Shown here one piece after another: positions 24,120 to 38,000 of a stretch of 64,000 bases of DNA; position 1 is the stretch's first letter, and the number at the start of each line of letters is the position of its first letter. The notes beneath the pieces were generated by a model. The model saw only the letters and a program-made list of their open reading frames with translations. It made no database searches and was not told where the DNA came from. Position numbers and translations under genes: made by a program. This DNA is from Heliocidaris tuberculata. Taxonomy: Eukaryota > Echinodermata > Echinoidea > Camarodonta > Echinometridae. The stretch is taken from the NCBI GenBank assembly GCA_025618425.1, contig CM046844.1, positions 19,502,324 to 19,566,323 on the forward strand, written 5' to 3'.

Positions 24120-24531
24120 TGGTTCATGATTGGTTTAAAGTAATTTAATGACCTTTTTAAACTGTAGGCTTGCATTCCATAAATAGTGTTACCTACAAGC
24201 TGATTTGATACATTTTTATACCTTTTATTCTGATTCTGATTATGTTAAAATTGTTTTAGTTATGTATGTATTTTAGAGATGACCAACGAGCATGTTACAT
24301 TTGTCTGTATCTATCTCTCCTCTCTCGTTCTTTTGCTTTCTCTGTCTCGGACTCTATTTCTTTTTCCTTGTCTCGCTCAAAAGTCGGCAACAATTTCATG
24401 AAGTGTTAAATATGACAGCGTTGTACATGTATAAACAAAGACATGAAATAATGTACAAAAGGTTGCACTTGTCATTTGTATTTTTTTAACACAATATATC
24501 TTTATCTGGATTTTTCATCTTTCCATCTTAA

Positions 24532-24920
24532 AGGAGAATGAAACTCAACAAACATTAGCTGATAATCGTATGGAAAATTGCCAGCCTGTTCAAAATATCT
24601 TGAAAATACTCCTATGCGGTTACTCAGTAAGGAGAACAATCTCTCTAAAATTTGCAGATTCCTTGCTGGATATGATCCCATGGGGGCTGCCATTTTGAAA
24701 AACTGTGATGTCATAGTAGTACATGTCCATTTACCTGTACACAATGAATATGATGTTGCATAATGAATAGCTATTGTACATCTAAAGCCACCAATGCAAA
24801 ACGGCAGCCATCTTAGTACCCCACCATCTCGCACATAAAATAGGTGTAATTTCTAGATATTTGTAATAGGCTGACAATTATCTACATGATTATAGGCTAA
24901 TGTTTGTTTCTCATCCCCCT
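24532..24920. mobile_element. TTAA-flanked MITE
   Basis: 389 bp flanked by TTAA (24,528-24,531 and 24,921-24,924). Ends AGGAGAATGAAAC and GTTTCTCATCCCCCT are approximately inverted. The left end resembles family B, but the interior differs. Confidence 0.65.
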
Positions 24921-24924
24921 TTAA

Positions 24925-25838
24925 CATTTTAATTTGGCTTTTCAATACTCTACTACAAGAAGCATGAAATGAACTGGGCTACCTCAACACTATTCTGGAT
25001 CGGATGGTGTGAGGGGATGTTTATGTTTACAAGATAAGGTGGTTCATTTCTCAATAGATTAATCAGTTGTACAAAGGCCTACTGAGAAAGGAAAAAAATA
25101 AATGTGTTTTACAACAGGACCAAACATATTCATGAATAGAGAACACTTGTAATCACTGAATAATCATTGCTTAATCAAGGATTTCTCAAAATACATGTAC
25201 ATGTATATGAGTCACTGGGGATAGCCTTCCGTTCTGAGATCCATGACCCGAAAACTTTGCTACAACATAATTCTTAGAAAACGAGGTACATGTATAAATT
25301 GAAATGTTATCATAATTACTGGTATGGTCACATGTAATGAAAGTAATTAGAAAGGGCCATTAAAAAATTTACAATGATATATTTATCATAGTTAGACTAT
25401 GGTCTAATTCAATATACCAGTTCACTAATGTATTAAAATTTTATGCATGTTTGTACTACAATGTCCACTTGTGATAACTTTAAAGCATATCAGAGGGTTG
25501 CCTGACATAGCAACAACCAATACATGCAAACTGCATTCTGACTGTTAAAATACAATAGTTACTATGTCGGGCAAGCCTCTGGCAAGCTTTTGAGTTGTCA
25601 AGAGAAACTTTTGTTCAGGAAGTAAAGCATGAAATTAGTAAACGGGTCTATTGCTTCGAGACAGTTTCCTTTACAATGTTAATCGTATGACCAGAACTCG
25701 ACTTTACTTGAATGCGCTTCTCATTTTTGTATCTTACAATACACAGATAAGCAAGTACACGAAGGGCCTATGTTGTGTGCAGCTAATTTTTCATTTTTAT
25801 GTGAAAAGCCTTAAGTCTATTCTTCAAACTTGACAAGG
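24925..25838. other. No gene seen; fragment of family C near 25,650
   Basis: A short stretch at about 25,650-25,710 (GAGACAGTTTCCTTTACAAT, GACCAGAACTC) resembles one end of MITE family C. Otherwise unremarkable. Confidence 0.4.
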
Positions 25839-26098
25839 ACATAAATAGAAGGGACTAAGATGATCTCATCTAATCTTAACACTCTTGATGACCCTAGCCC
25901 TGATTCCTGATGCCTCTTTACAAGAATATAAATAGAAGGGACTAAGAAGATCTCATCTAATCTTAACACTCTTGATGACCCCAGCCCTGATTCCTGATTC
26001 CTCTTTACTAGAATATAAACAGAAGGGACTAAAACGATCTCATCTAATCTTAACACTCTTGATGACCCCAGCCCTGATTCCTGATGCCTCTCCACCAT
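25838..26098 (-). repeat. 87-bp tandem triplication of the UTP3 coding end
   Basis: Three direct copies with an exact 87-bp period. The copy nearest UTP3 (to about 26,090) is the true terminal coding segment encoding GIRAGVIKSVKIR and the stop at 26,040-26,042. Copies two and three lie downstream with the same coding string and stops at 25,953-25,955 and 25,866-25,868, so they are 3' UTR. The period is a multiple of three and the copies are nearly identical. Confidence 0.95.
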
Positions 26099-29000
26099 AC
26101 CGATGTAGCTCTGTCCTTGCCTCTCGTACCTGCGGTATGAAATAGACAGGAGATAGAGGGAGGATGGGTCGGGTGATAGAGAGGGGGGGGGGGGGGGATA
26201 AAGAGAGAGAGAGAGGGGGACACAGAGAGAGAGAGGGGGGATAAAAAGAGAGAGAGGGGGGATAAAAAGAGAGAGAGGGGGGATAAAAAGAGAGAGAGGG
26301 GGGATAAAAAGAGAGAGAGGGGGGATAAAAAGAGAGAGAGGGGGGATAAAAAGAGAGAGAGGGGGGATAAAAAGAGAGGGGGGATAAAAAGAGAGAGAGA
26401 GGGATAGAGAGAGAGAGAGGGGGATAGAGAGAGAGAGAGAGAAGAGAGAGAGAGTGGGGGGGATAAAGAGAGAGAGTGGGGGGATAAAGAGAGAGAGAGA
26501 AATATAAAGAGAAAGGCACATGAATACATGGGGAAGGAGAGAGAGAGGGGGAGGCAAAAATTTATACCATATTCCGAAAAATAGGATTCCAAATATAAGA
26601 CAGAAAGATTGTTACACAAGCAAGGTTATTTCTTCTGAAATTTCACCAATGGGCCATTCTTTGTAAAGTGAAACTTTCGGTCACACATGTGACCATCGAA
26701 TTTTGCCTCACTGCTGGAAAATCAGACTACCAGTACATTTTATTGATTCTTCTATATTACCAGTTTCTTACATGAAAAAGATTTCCTTTTCCTTGACAAG
26801 AAAAAGTCATTACCCAACCATAATGTTTTTACAGAGACATTTAAAAACGCCCTTTTTTGAGTGGTCACACACGTGACCAACCCAATTTTCACCTCTTAAA
26901 GAAATGAATGCTCACTAATTTATGGAAAATTGCTTTCAAACTGTTCAGAGCAATCCCACCATACAGTAATGAAAAGTGGAAACTTGCACTCCAAGGAAAA
27001 TACGAGAAAAGTCAGTTTGAATACCAACAAATAAGACCCCTTTTCGTGCAAGGTCACACACGTGACCGACCTAATGTTGACCTCTGAAATAAAATGTTCT
27101 CTCATTTAAAATAATTAACCTCCATCTGTTGGGGCTACGATTGTTATTCAAATATCCAAAATCAGAGATTTCTACTACACAACAAATACTGGAAAATTAG
27201 GTTTGAATCAACTATTTTTCAGGATTTTGGTCACACACGTGACTGAAGATGGCCTCAATGAAGCGTGCTTACATTTAAAGCCATCGTCCTATCCAGGACC
27301 TTAAATGTTAATGTGTCAGAAAAGACAAGTAAGAGGACTAAGATAAATGTTTCAAATTCACTGTGTCTAAGCCATGGGCAAGAAATGGCCTGGTGGTATA
27401 GTCACTGCTGGATAGCAATAATGCTGCGGGTTCAAATCCTTCCTTGTTCAAAGATAGTTTCTTACCTTTAAAAAATATATATACATGTATTCATATGCAA
27501 TTTGTGCAGCCAATCTAATTATGGGAGTTACAGCTATTCTGTCTTTAAAAATCTTTCCTATGAAGCACCCTTACATTCACAGAGTAAACACAATTGTACC
27601 ATTTCACTGAGATATTGATGCATAGATTATTATGAAGGGCACCAGCAAGTTATACGAAATGGCTTGAATGTTTTACATGTCCCAAACGATATACATGAAA
27701 GTACAGAAGTAATGCAAAAAAGTTGTGCGACTCTATGCAAATTACTGTGAGAAAAAGAAAAAAATGAAGTTTTCACCTGTCCCTTCCTCCTGATCTTTGC
27801 CTTGCGGAATTTCATTCTATTCTTCACTCTTGGATTCCTGAGCTCCTTCCGTCTGTAGGCTGTCAGTCCCTTGTTCTTGGAGATCTAGATGTTATACAGG
27901 AAAAAAAAATGGTATGATTAACAATATGCACCAAATCTTCAAAATCCTACATACACAGGGGCAACTCTGCTATGAAAATAATAAGTTATTTTACTCCACA
28001 TTTTGAATCACTGGCAAGAAACAGTAATTCTAGCATGGAAAAGGTAAGCAAATTTTTACGAAATCGAAACCAATCAGATCCCACTAAAAAAATACAAAAG
28101 ACTTGGTGAGAATACAAAAAAAAAATTTTCGTCACTTGCATGATAAAACCTATAAACTAAGCTAAACAAAATAAACTTTCATATGCTATAGCTAAGAACC
28201 AATACTTTGTATTCACCAGGCATGAAAATTTTCCGCGTATCCGCGTATTTCACACTTTTCCTTTAAAAATCATGGATTTTCATGCATACGTCATCGTGTA
28301 TGCACAGTATACATGGGCATGCAATGAAGACGGAATCGGAGGCCAAACCTTAGCTTATTACTACACTCATTGTTGGTACATGTACTCACACAGCAACTTG
28401 TGTCCGTGTTTATACTGTACGTACATGCAAAGGGATCGCATAATAACCGCTGAGGATTTGTGTGTATACACAAAATACCTCCCGCAATCGCGCACTCGCA
28501 TGAAGGCGGAAGTCTATTATACTACAAGCACATGCATGTTATTACATGTACACAGTCACACAACCCATGTGCAGTGCACACCGTATGCAGTGCAGTTGCA
28601 ATGTCTCAAGCAAGCGAATGATCTGTCTTTTGCCGAGTTGGATTGTAATTTAAAAAGGATAAGCCTTGGAAAGTTCCAATTTTACAGCAAGATTGTGTGG
28701 ATAAGACTAGAGTTTGACTTTATCCCGGCATCTGGAAAAAGTAAACGGCATGCATTTTGCAAGGTATGTGATCATCGACAATGGAATATTCTGATCGCTC
28801 ATGGCGGCCGTGTTGTTGAACGTAGGAAGTCAAAACAACTTCACATCATAAACACTGCAGATTTCATGGCATTCTGTGGCCTCAAAATAAAGCGCAAATA
28901 CCTCATCGAAAGAGATAATAATACAGGAGAGGCAAAATCTAGAGACAAAGAAAGTGGAATAAAACATCTCTGGAGATGGGGTTGGCTGGAAACAGAAATA

Positions 29001-32000
29001 GTGCGTGTAGATTCTAGCAAAAAATATAGCAGTTGTATCGTGTGTGACACTGAAATTAAGTACTCTGCCCTCTGAGACCACTGTCAAAAGAGCAGCAGAC
29101 ACAAGGACCAAATAAAGTTAGTCAAGTCTAATTACAGACTAGATTTTCACCCCATAACAGGTGAGCAATATTTAGATTGCTTTCGTTGGCGAAGACATTC
29201 CAAGATGAACTATAAGTGACCTCAAAAAAACACATTTCAGCATGAATATTGATGAAGCTACAAGCAACAACAAGATGAGAGTTTTGTCAGTATTAGTAAG
29301 CTACTACAATAATTCTCAACAGCAAGTAGTTACAAGCCATCTGAAATCAATGCTGAATCCTTGTACGATGCTATTGTACACATGTTTGATGAGTTTGATT
29401 TACCTTGGACAAACATGATGTCAATTCTGGTGGACAATTGTGCAGTAATGCGGGATTGAAGTCAGGACTTGAAACACGCATTCGTGCTAATGAGGCACCT
29501 CATCTTTTGGATGTGGATGGTGATTCATGTCACCATGTCCACAATGCATCCAAGAAACTATGTGCACCATTTGGTTATCATTTGGAGGGCCTCATCAAGG
29601 ACATACACACAGACTTCATGTGGTCAGCCGACCTCAGGGAATGTCTTCAAAAAATCTGTCAGATTTTGAACATTAAATACACCCAACCACGGAACTACAT
29701 TGCACATCGCTGGCTTAGTGTGTATGATACAGGAAGTGACCTCAGCCGTATTGTTCCTGCTCTAACTTTGTTCTACTATGGCTTCTTCTCAGAGCAAGAT
29801 AGGAAATTGCATTATTCTACTGTGTCAGCAATCTACCAACAATATGGCTTGAGTAAAGAGGCACGTCATCAGGTAATACAGATCCAAAAGCACTGCACAA
29901 ACAAATCAGGCATGACAAATGAAGGGAAAGAAAGAAAGAAAAGAATAGTCCAGAAGCTGTTCATCTTCAGAAAGAAGACAAGACTGTATCTGTCATTCTA
30001 TATGTCTGTGTTGCCTCTCCTACAAAGATATGTGAAGACATTTGAGATGACAGAACCTCTCACCTACAAGCTTAATGACAACCAAGTGGATCTTTTGAAT
30101 GATGTTCTAGTTTGCTTTGTCAGACCAGAAGTGATTACAGAAGCACAAGTCTTCAGTGCTCTTGATGTTACAAGCAAACACACTTGCTGCCCAAGAAGAA
30201 AATGTTTGTGGGTAAAGAAGCAAAGGACATCATGGCTGATGATCCAGTGACGTCCAAGTTTTTGGACACAGTTCAGCAAGCCTACATACAATGCACACAG
30301 CAACTTCAGAAGAAGATGCCCCTAGACAATCAATTTCTCATATGTGTGTCAGCAATAGATCCCACAGAAAAGCTGAGAGGACATACTGAGACTCTTCATA
30401 ATCTCCAGAAGTTGCCTTCATTTGCCAAGCATGTTCTGTCTGATGATCAGAAAGATGAGTATGAGCTTGAGTGCAGAAGGCATGTTGCAAAAACTGACTT
30501 ACCATCATTCACCAACAGAGCAAACAAATGGTGGTCTCACTCTGAAGTGTCAGGGAAATTCCCTGTTCTCACCAAAACGGCTTTAAGTCTCCTAAGTTGC
30601 TTTCATGGACCTCAAGTGGAGTCCTCTTTCAGTGCAATGAACCAAATCATAGACCCTCATTCTGCAAACCTATCCGTCGGCTCATTTCAGGCATATCAGA
30701 CGGTGATATGGGTTATCACTCAAACCCTCGTATCAATTTCTGATATTAAGTCAATGTTTGTTCTTGGACAAAAGTAGACTGCAAGTACTGGTTATATAAC
30801 GTGAAAGCAGCACAGAATTTAGTCTCCTCAAATTTTCATTTATTTGAGATATAAATGGCTTTGTTACTACACCAACAATTTGCTGAATTTCTAGCATCAC
30901 CCTACGCCAGCATTTTGTAGAAGAAATCTCCCCCCACAAAAAAAAATAAAATAAAAAAACAAATGGATTGGTATCATACCTGGTAGGTGATGCCTCTTTT
31001 CTCATCTCCATCTTCTTCCTCCTCCTCATCTTCACCGTCATCCTCCAAATCTCTGTGTAATGGAAAGCAATAATGATAATAATAATATTCTGCATTTATA
31101 TAGCACCTAATACATCTCTGATGTCTCTAGGCACTTTACAGATACATTATCACCCCAGTCATCGGATTCAGGCTTGCCCGCACACAATGTATGCACCTTC
31201 TCCACTCTCTGGGGAGCATGCCAGCCAGGCGCATTTTTACAGACAAATGTAAAATAATTCTATTAAATTAAAATAATTTCATAATGATAATGGTAATAAT
31301 GATAATAGCTACATTTATACTGTGCACATATCCATCCTGGTGAAAGCACCTACAAAGTATGATAATTACCCTGGCTTTAGCCCAACAGCCCTAAGGTGCT
31401 GAAAGCATTCAAGAAATAACTTTCTACCAGGTATCCATTCACTACACCTGGGTGGAGAGGGGCAATTGTAGATTCATGTCTTGCCAAAGAACATAAGAGC
31501 CGAGACAGGATTCCAACTGCGGACCCTGATCCTCAGTCCGGTGACAAAGTCACCAGACCACAACAACTCCACATCCAGACGCAAATTAATGCCTTGCCAA
31601 AGGACATAAGTGCACTGACAGTGCTCCAATCCACAACCCACCCATCCCATAGTCAAGTGTTGAAACCACTTTAATAACCATATCTCTATGATGTATGACT
31701 TACCCCATAGCAGCAAGTTCCTGCTTCTTCTCTCTCTGCTTGCTCTCCATGGTCCTGTAGTATTCCAAAGCCTTCAATTCCTCCTCTGACAATGGCGGAA
31801 GACCTTTATTCTTCTTCTAGAATGACAAGTGCAAAAGGCATCCAGTATCGGTAAAGTTTGGGTGGCATTTTCAAATATTGAAACTGATGACTGTTTTTTG
31901 AAATATGCCACCTTGGCAAGAATTGGTCCATGGTCAAAGTATAAGTTTCTATGTCTTCAAACCTGGACCTTACACAATAGCCAATCTGACTCAAGCCTTA

Positions 32001-35000
32001 ATTCTATATTTTTGACAGGAAAAAAAAAAAAAACTTGAATCGAAAGTCAACATATCAATTGTCAAATCACGGATGATTATGGGTTGAACTTCAAAAAACA
32101 AAAAAAATGAGCACATACAAAAAGCAGTGAAATTAAATAGAATTAGCTTCCATCCCTTTTTTTATAGAGATATTTAAAATTTCTGGAAGCACCTATTACT
32201 AGCATTAATATGTAACGATATTATGATTGTGTTATGATTATTTTACTCGCAGATTAACAAATGCTGAATTACAGAATTCCCTACAAAATGCACGACAAGT
32301 GGATTAAAGAGCATTCATTCATTCTTTGCAGCCATTCATATTCTTGCCAAGAAAAAAGATTTGATAACTGAGGTGTAAATAAGGGCACTTACTCTAGGTA
32401 ATGCTGACTCTGATTCCATAGTGATGGTGTCTTCTTGTTTCCTCTTTTCTGAAAAGAAAAACAATCGGAAACCAGAATTAGGGAAATAAAATTTTTCTGA
32501 TAACAGAAAAGAAGAGACATTGATATGCAGTGATTATATACAGTAATACATAATCAAACTCAACAAACACAAAGTTGCTCTGCCTGTAGAGTACACAGCA
32601 GATTTCAGTCCAATTGTACACATAGTGAGCAAAGGAAGAGAGATCCGAAGGTTACAGTGAATGAGTTCATTTCTTCCCTCCCAGGCACAGGCGATGCTAA
32701 ATACTTAATGATAATAATTCCACTTTTAACCCTTTCAGGGCAGGAATTATCTAAGGGCTAAATTGATCACATTTTGTTCTTCAAATTGGCGACAATAATA
32801 TTTTTCATTTAGTGTTACATGGTTGCAATAAGGTATAATGTCTTTGAAAGCAATATACATGGTTGGGAATTTTGTCGAAAAATTGAGAAATTTCCTATTT
32901 TGATCAAAAACAATAATTTTGAACCTCTCAATGGGTTGCCAATTTAAGGATTTTAAAGCTTACTCTCTTTTTTAAAAATCCTTCCATCAATCGCAATAAG
33001 GTCATGCAACAAAAATGGACATAGTGTGTACAGAAATTTTTGCTCTTTCTACTCATGCATCTGGTATATTTTTTAGAGCTCTGAATCAAAAGTTGTTAAG
33101 CCAAACCACAAAATGTGTTCAATTGTCTCAAAAGGGTTAATATTTTAAACGATTTAAAGCAACTTACTTTTACGTTTCTTCTCCATCTTTCTTGCTTCAA
33201 GTTCAAGACGGACTTCTTCCTCCTCATCTTTTTCATCTGCTTCTGCAGGTTTGTTCTCTCTCTCAAACTCATCTACTCTACTCAAGACAGCCTCTATCTC
33301 CCCTTCAAGCTTCTCATCGACAGGTTGCAATTCAGATATTAGCTGTGAGAGTGAACATAAATATAAGAACAGAGGCAATAATAATACTCTGCTTACATAT
33401 AGCGCATATCACATGATGATACAACATCTCTAAGCTCTTTACCCCTAAAAAGATATTCTGTAATCACTTCACAACGCAAAAGTTATTGCTGTACGCTTTG
33501 GTGACGTTTTTTTTTTTAAAGTCTTGCACACGAATTGATGCCAAATTTACTCGTCGGGCGCACCATTGTCATGTGACTTTTGTAACCATGTGAGACATTA
33601 CAAGACATTAATCTCCCCTTGAATTGTCACTCTCAACCCAGGTGTAGTAAACAGGTATCCGGTAGGAAGAAATTCCTTGAAGCTTTCAGCTCCACGGGCA
33701 GCTGGGCTAAAGCCAGGATTAAAGGATGTACATGTATTCGGTAGGTGCTTTGAGTATCCCTTGGGATGGACAAGATATTCACTACCTAAATGTACCTGCA
33801 GATACCAATATTTTTGTTTCCCTTTTTTTTTTTCTCCCCCTCTCTCTTCTCATAGAAAAATGATATGCAACACACCGCTTCATAATTAATAGAAGTCCAC
33901 TCATTACCTTCCCAAATGCTACAATTCTACCGATGACAGGGTGATTGGCTACTGGAACATGTTTGGCCTTCAAGATCATGTAGTAACTGATGTTCATACA
34001 GTAACTGTGAAAAAAAAAAATAATTCATATAACAGTGTCATTCTAAAATTAGATATTTACAAAGACCAACTTTAGCCTTCATTAACACAAAATATGTTTC
34101 GAGTTCCAAACCCAAGAAATTGTCGGCATCACTGGATGTCATCTGAAGTCAAGTGTAAGCTTAATATGTCATTTATATCATAAATCATACTCAGAGAAAA
34201 CACAAGCATTGATTTGATATGTGTATACAGAGATATGCAAATCATAATCCTAAAAATGCTCATGTTCATATCGCTTTCTGCGCATGCTGGCATGTAGATG
34301 TGCTCTATTACATCTACGTGCAAAGCAAGTCCAATGAAGGAAGAATCCTACAAAAATCAAATATTCATGGTGGTTTGGACACATTCAGAAGTCAAGATAC
34401 GATACGGCTGAGCTGTTAGTTCCTGGCTGATTCCTCCCTTACCTGAGACATAGCTGGTACTTGGTGTGGATATACTGGGCTCCTTCTGAGCCTTCCGGGA
34501 TGACACCTCTCTTGATCAGAGCAACCAGGGGCTGGAGGCGATCTATCAACTCACGCATCTGTGCAGAGAGAACACAAATGAAAGAGAGAACACAGATGGA
34601 TCTAACATTTTGGGGTTAAAGGTCAAAGTGGTTAAATAGTATCTAAATTTATTTTAAACTGCTTGAAACAACAAATAAGTAAGTTTCGATCTAAAGGCCG
34701 TGTGATACAACTATTTCACACAGATAACTGGTCATTTGAAAGTCCCAAATACATTTGATCAATATTTCATCATAGCCCCCAAACTGTCACATTGTACACT
34801 TTGCATTTTGGTGTTATGAAATTAAATCAATAAAAAAATACATTTCCCTGAGTCGATGAACTTATGATCTGAAAGAAAAGAAAAGGACCAAGGATGTAAG
34901 ACTGAGACAGAGAAAGAGAGAGTTAGATTCAATTTACATACCTTTATTTTGAAATCTGCCACGAGTTGTAGAAATTCTGGGGATTCCTTTTTCAAAAGCT

Positions 35001-38000
35001 GGAAAGATACATGACCATGATATAAATTTTTTTAGAATCTAAAATAAGACATGATAGAGATTCATACATCAATTATTAAGATTTTATTTTTAATAACATT
35101 TTGCTTGTAACCTTGTACTCTATAACTATGTTTAAATATGAAATGAAACAATTTGAAAGTTCATTTGCACTTTATCTTATCTGGGCCTTCTTGCATAAAA
35201 AGTTGCGAATAAACGCAACTCAAAAAATTAAACGCAAGTCCAAAATATGCGATCCTGATTGGTTGAAATTCAAGTTGCGTTTAATTTTTTGAGTTGCGTT
35301 TAATCGCAAATTTTTAAGCAAGAAGGCCCTGGGCCCTGTTTCATAAAACTTATCAATAACAACTTCCCCAGATCTATGACAAATTTGCTCTCAGCCAATC
35401 AGCTGCAAGTATTTCAGTAGCTTGTAACTTGTTACTGATAACATGTTTTATGAAACAGGGCCCTTATGAATAGCACAATATTAACAAATGATTCACTTCA
35501 ATAAAATTTAATAAAAAATAATGGTTTTTCTTGATCAACACTTAGGATGATGTATTGTATCATTTAGACTGGAATGTAAAAAATCAATGATATTTTTCCA
35601 GTAATAGTGCCTTAAATATGAAGTTGAATACCGGTTATGAGATTAAAGTGTGAAAGACAAATCTCTTGAAGTTATTGGGAAATGCTGATGAATTTTTTTT
35701 TTGTACCTCTAACTTTTCTCTCTTTGACAGCTTGCTGAGATCCTTGGTGATCTTCTCCTCACTGTCAAGGTCATCAGTTGTTGCTTTCTCTACCTGCTTG
35801 TCGCTACTCTGTTGAATTAAACACATTATAGCAAAAGGCATTAAGGTAGAGATATAATGGTTGCTAGCACACATGAATCATTAGCACATGCATTAAAATA
35901 GCCTATAAGCAAAGAGGATACATTATTCTTTTATGTAATTATGCTGCGATCCTGTTTGGTTTTTTCCAAAGTACAATGAACTTCACAGAAATACATTAGG
36001 TAATAACATTAAATATGCTTTGGGTAAATTAACAGTCATAATGGCTGGTATTTTACTAAATCAAATTCAGTTAAACCCGTTGCCTGGTCTAAACTTCCTT
36101 CGTTAAAACTCGACTTTAGACCCAGGGACAGGTTTATATTTTAGCAAAAATACAGGATAAGGTATTTATACAATTATTTGCTAATGCTGCTATCATATAC
36201 TTCTACTTGTTCATTTAGATCTTTGTTGAAATACAAATTTAAAAAATTAAATTCATAAACCTAATAAGATGTTTACAATAAGGAAGATATAATGTCACAT
36301 TAATATATAATTTTATATTTCATTTTTATCTATTTTCCTCTTCAGTGGTATTTATTCGATTATAAAATATACAGCACAATAATGAAAAAACACACATACC
36401 TACTCACATAATACCCAAAATCTTGAAATCTTAACAATCAGGTGTAAAAAAAATCATGGAGTTTAATGTTGAAGACAATATTCAATATAACATCTGCAAT
36501 GCTATCCAAACACAATTCATTCATCTAAAACATGCCAAATTATTGCCACATTATGGATATAGAAAAATGAGGGTTGCATGCACACCTTGAAGATATCGAG
36601 ACCAAAGTCATCATCTTCTAATGCCTCAGCCATCCTGGTCTGTATGGCTAAGGCTTCTTTCTCTTCTGCTTCTTGATTGGCTGTCTCCTCTAACTGATCT
36701 AGTCCTGTAAGAGCAAACCATTGCAAACACAGAATGCATGTCGTTAAATTGCCAACAAAATACAAATATTGTAAAGGGGGAGGGGGTTGTCACACCTCTT
36801 CTAGCAACATCCCTAACTGTTTCTCTATTTTCTCTTATTTTTGGGTTTTATCAAAAAACTAACTTGATGGCTAGGGTAGATTACTAGATTTCTCCTTGAA
36901 GAGATGATCTGCAAAAGGTTTACAGATTTGACAATCTACAGCAATTGGCTTACCCAGCTGGTCATCATCCACTTAAAGGGAAGTCCACCCTGATTACAAG
37001 TTGGCTTTTGAAGAAGCAGAAAAATTAAAGAAACAGATCAGTTAAGGTTTGAGCAAAATACGAGAAGAAAAAAGAAAGTTATGAATTTTGGAAGTTGTAA
37101 TTAATCAAACACAAACTGGCAACTCTGTGACGTATCTTGCGAGCTCCTCTCCCATTTGCCCTGTACCCCAAAAATCGTTAATTTCCATTTTCTCTAAAGA
37201 AAATATTCAATCATACATGCACCTTAGATATAATCATTGCTCATATGTTTTTACACCAAACCTGTATGAAACAAATCTATTCTTTCATAAAAAACTAAGA
37301 AAATGAAAATTCATGAAATTTTTCTCTATGTAGCAAATGGGAGAGGAGCTTGCAAGATACGTCACGGAATTGCCAATTTGTGTTTGATTGATTACAACTG
37401 TAAAAATTCATAAATTTCTTATTTCTTATCGGATCTTGCTCAAACTTTCACTTATCTCTTTCTCTCATTTTTTTTTTCTGTTATTCAAATCAACTTAATA
37501 CCAGGGTGGACTTACCCTTTAATATTATTAAAGCATTACAAAAATTTGTTGTTTACATTTGTTTTTAAAGCTAAATGGATGCCAGGGTGGACTTCCCTTT
37601 TGGGGACCTGCAAACGGTCCACAGATTTGACCTAGCTTACCTGGCAGGTCATCACCCATATATTCAGTGTCATTACAGGCTTACAGCCTATTATTAAATC
37701 TGTACAAAAAAAGCTATCATTTACAGCTATTATTAAAGCCAAATTGATGCCATTCAAGAGACCTGCAAAGGGTCTAAAGATTTGACAATCTACAACCAAT
37801 AGCTTACCTGGCAGGTCATCATCCACGTAATCAGTGTCATAATAGGCTTGCTTCCTCTTTCCCCAAGCCTTGGAGCTGACCCCTTCTCCCTCTTCATCGC
37901 CCTCATCGTCCTCCTCCTCGTCCTCAAGATCGCTGGCAATCTCCTCCATCTTCTCCTGTCTTCTGAAGCGCTGGAGCCTCTCCTCCAGAATGGCATCTTC

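Noticed and set aside
23883..24148. Small protein-coding gene over the hairpin
   Set aside because: Open frames occur on both strands because of the palindrome; no domain and no splice support.
25838..26545. CRISPR-like spaced repeats
   Set aside because: Eukaryotic tandem repeats without distinct spacers; the 87-bp units are directly adjacent.
25817..26619. 246-, 159- and 189-codon frames on the minus strand
   Set aside because: Produced by the GA/TC minisatellite and the 87-bp tandem repeat. Only the last 29 codons of one frame are the UTP3 terminus.
27380..27445. Functional tRNA gene
   Set aside because: A and B boxes are present, but I could not form a full cloverleaf; better explained as a SINE head or pseudogene.
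28272..29075. Domesticated zinc-finger gene
   Set aside because: The frame ends inside its second zinc finger and the rest of the transposase follows in other frames, so it is a decayed transposon and not a host gene.
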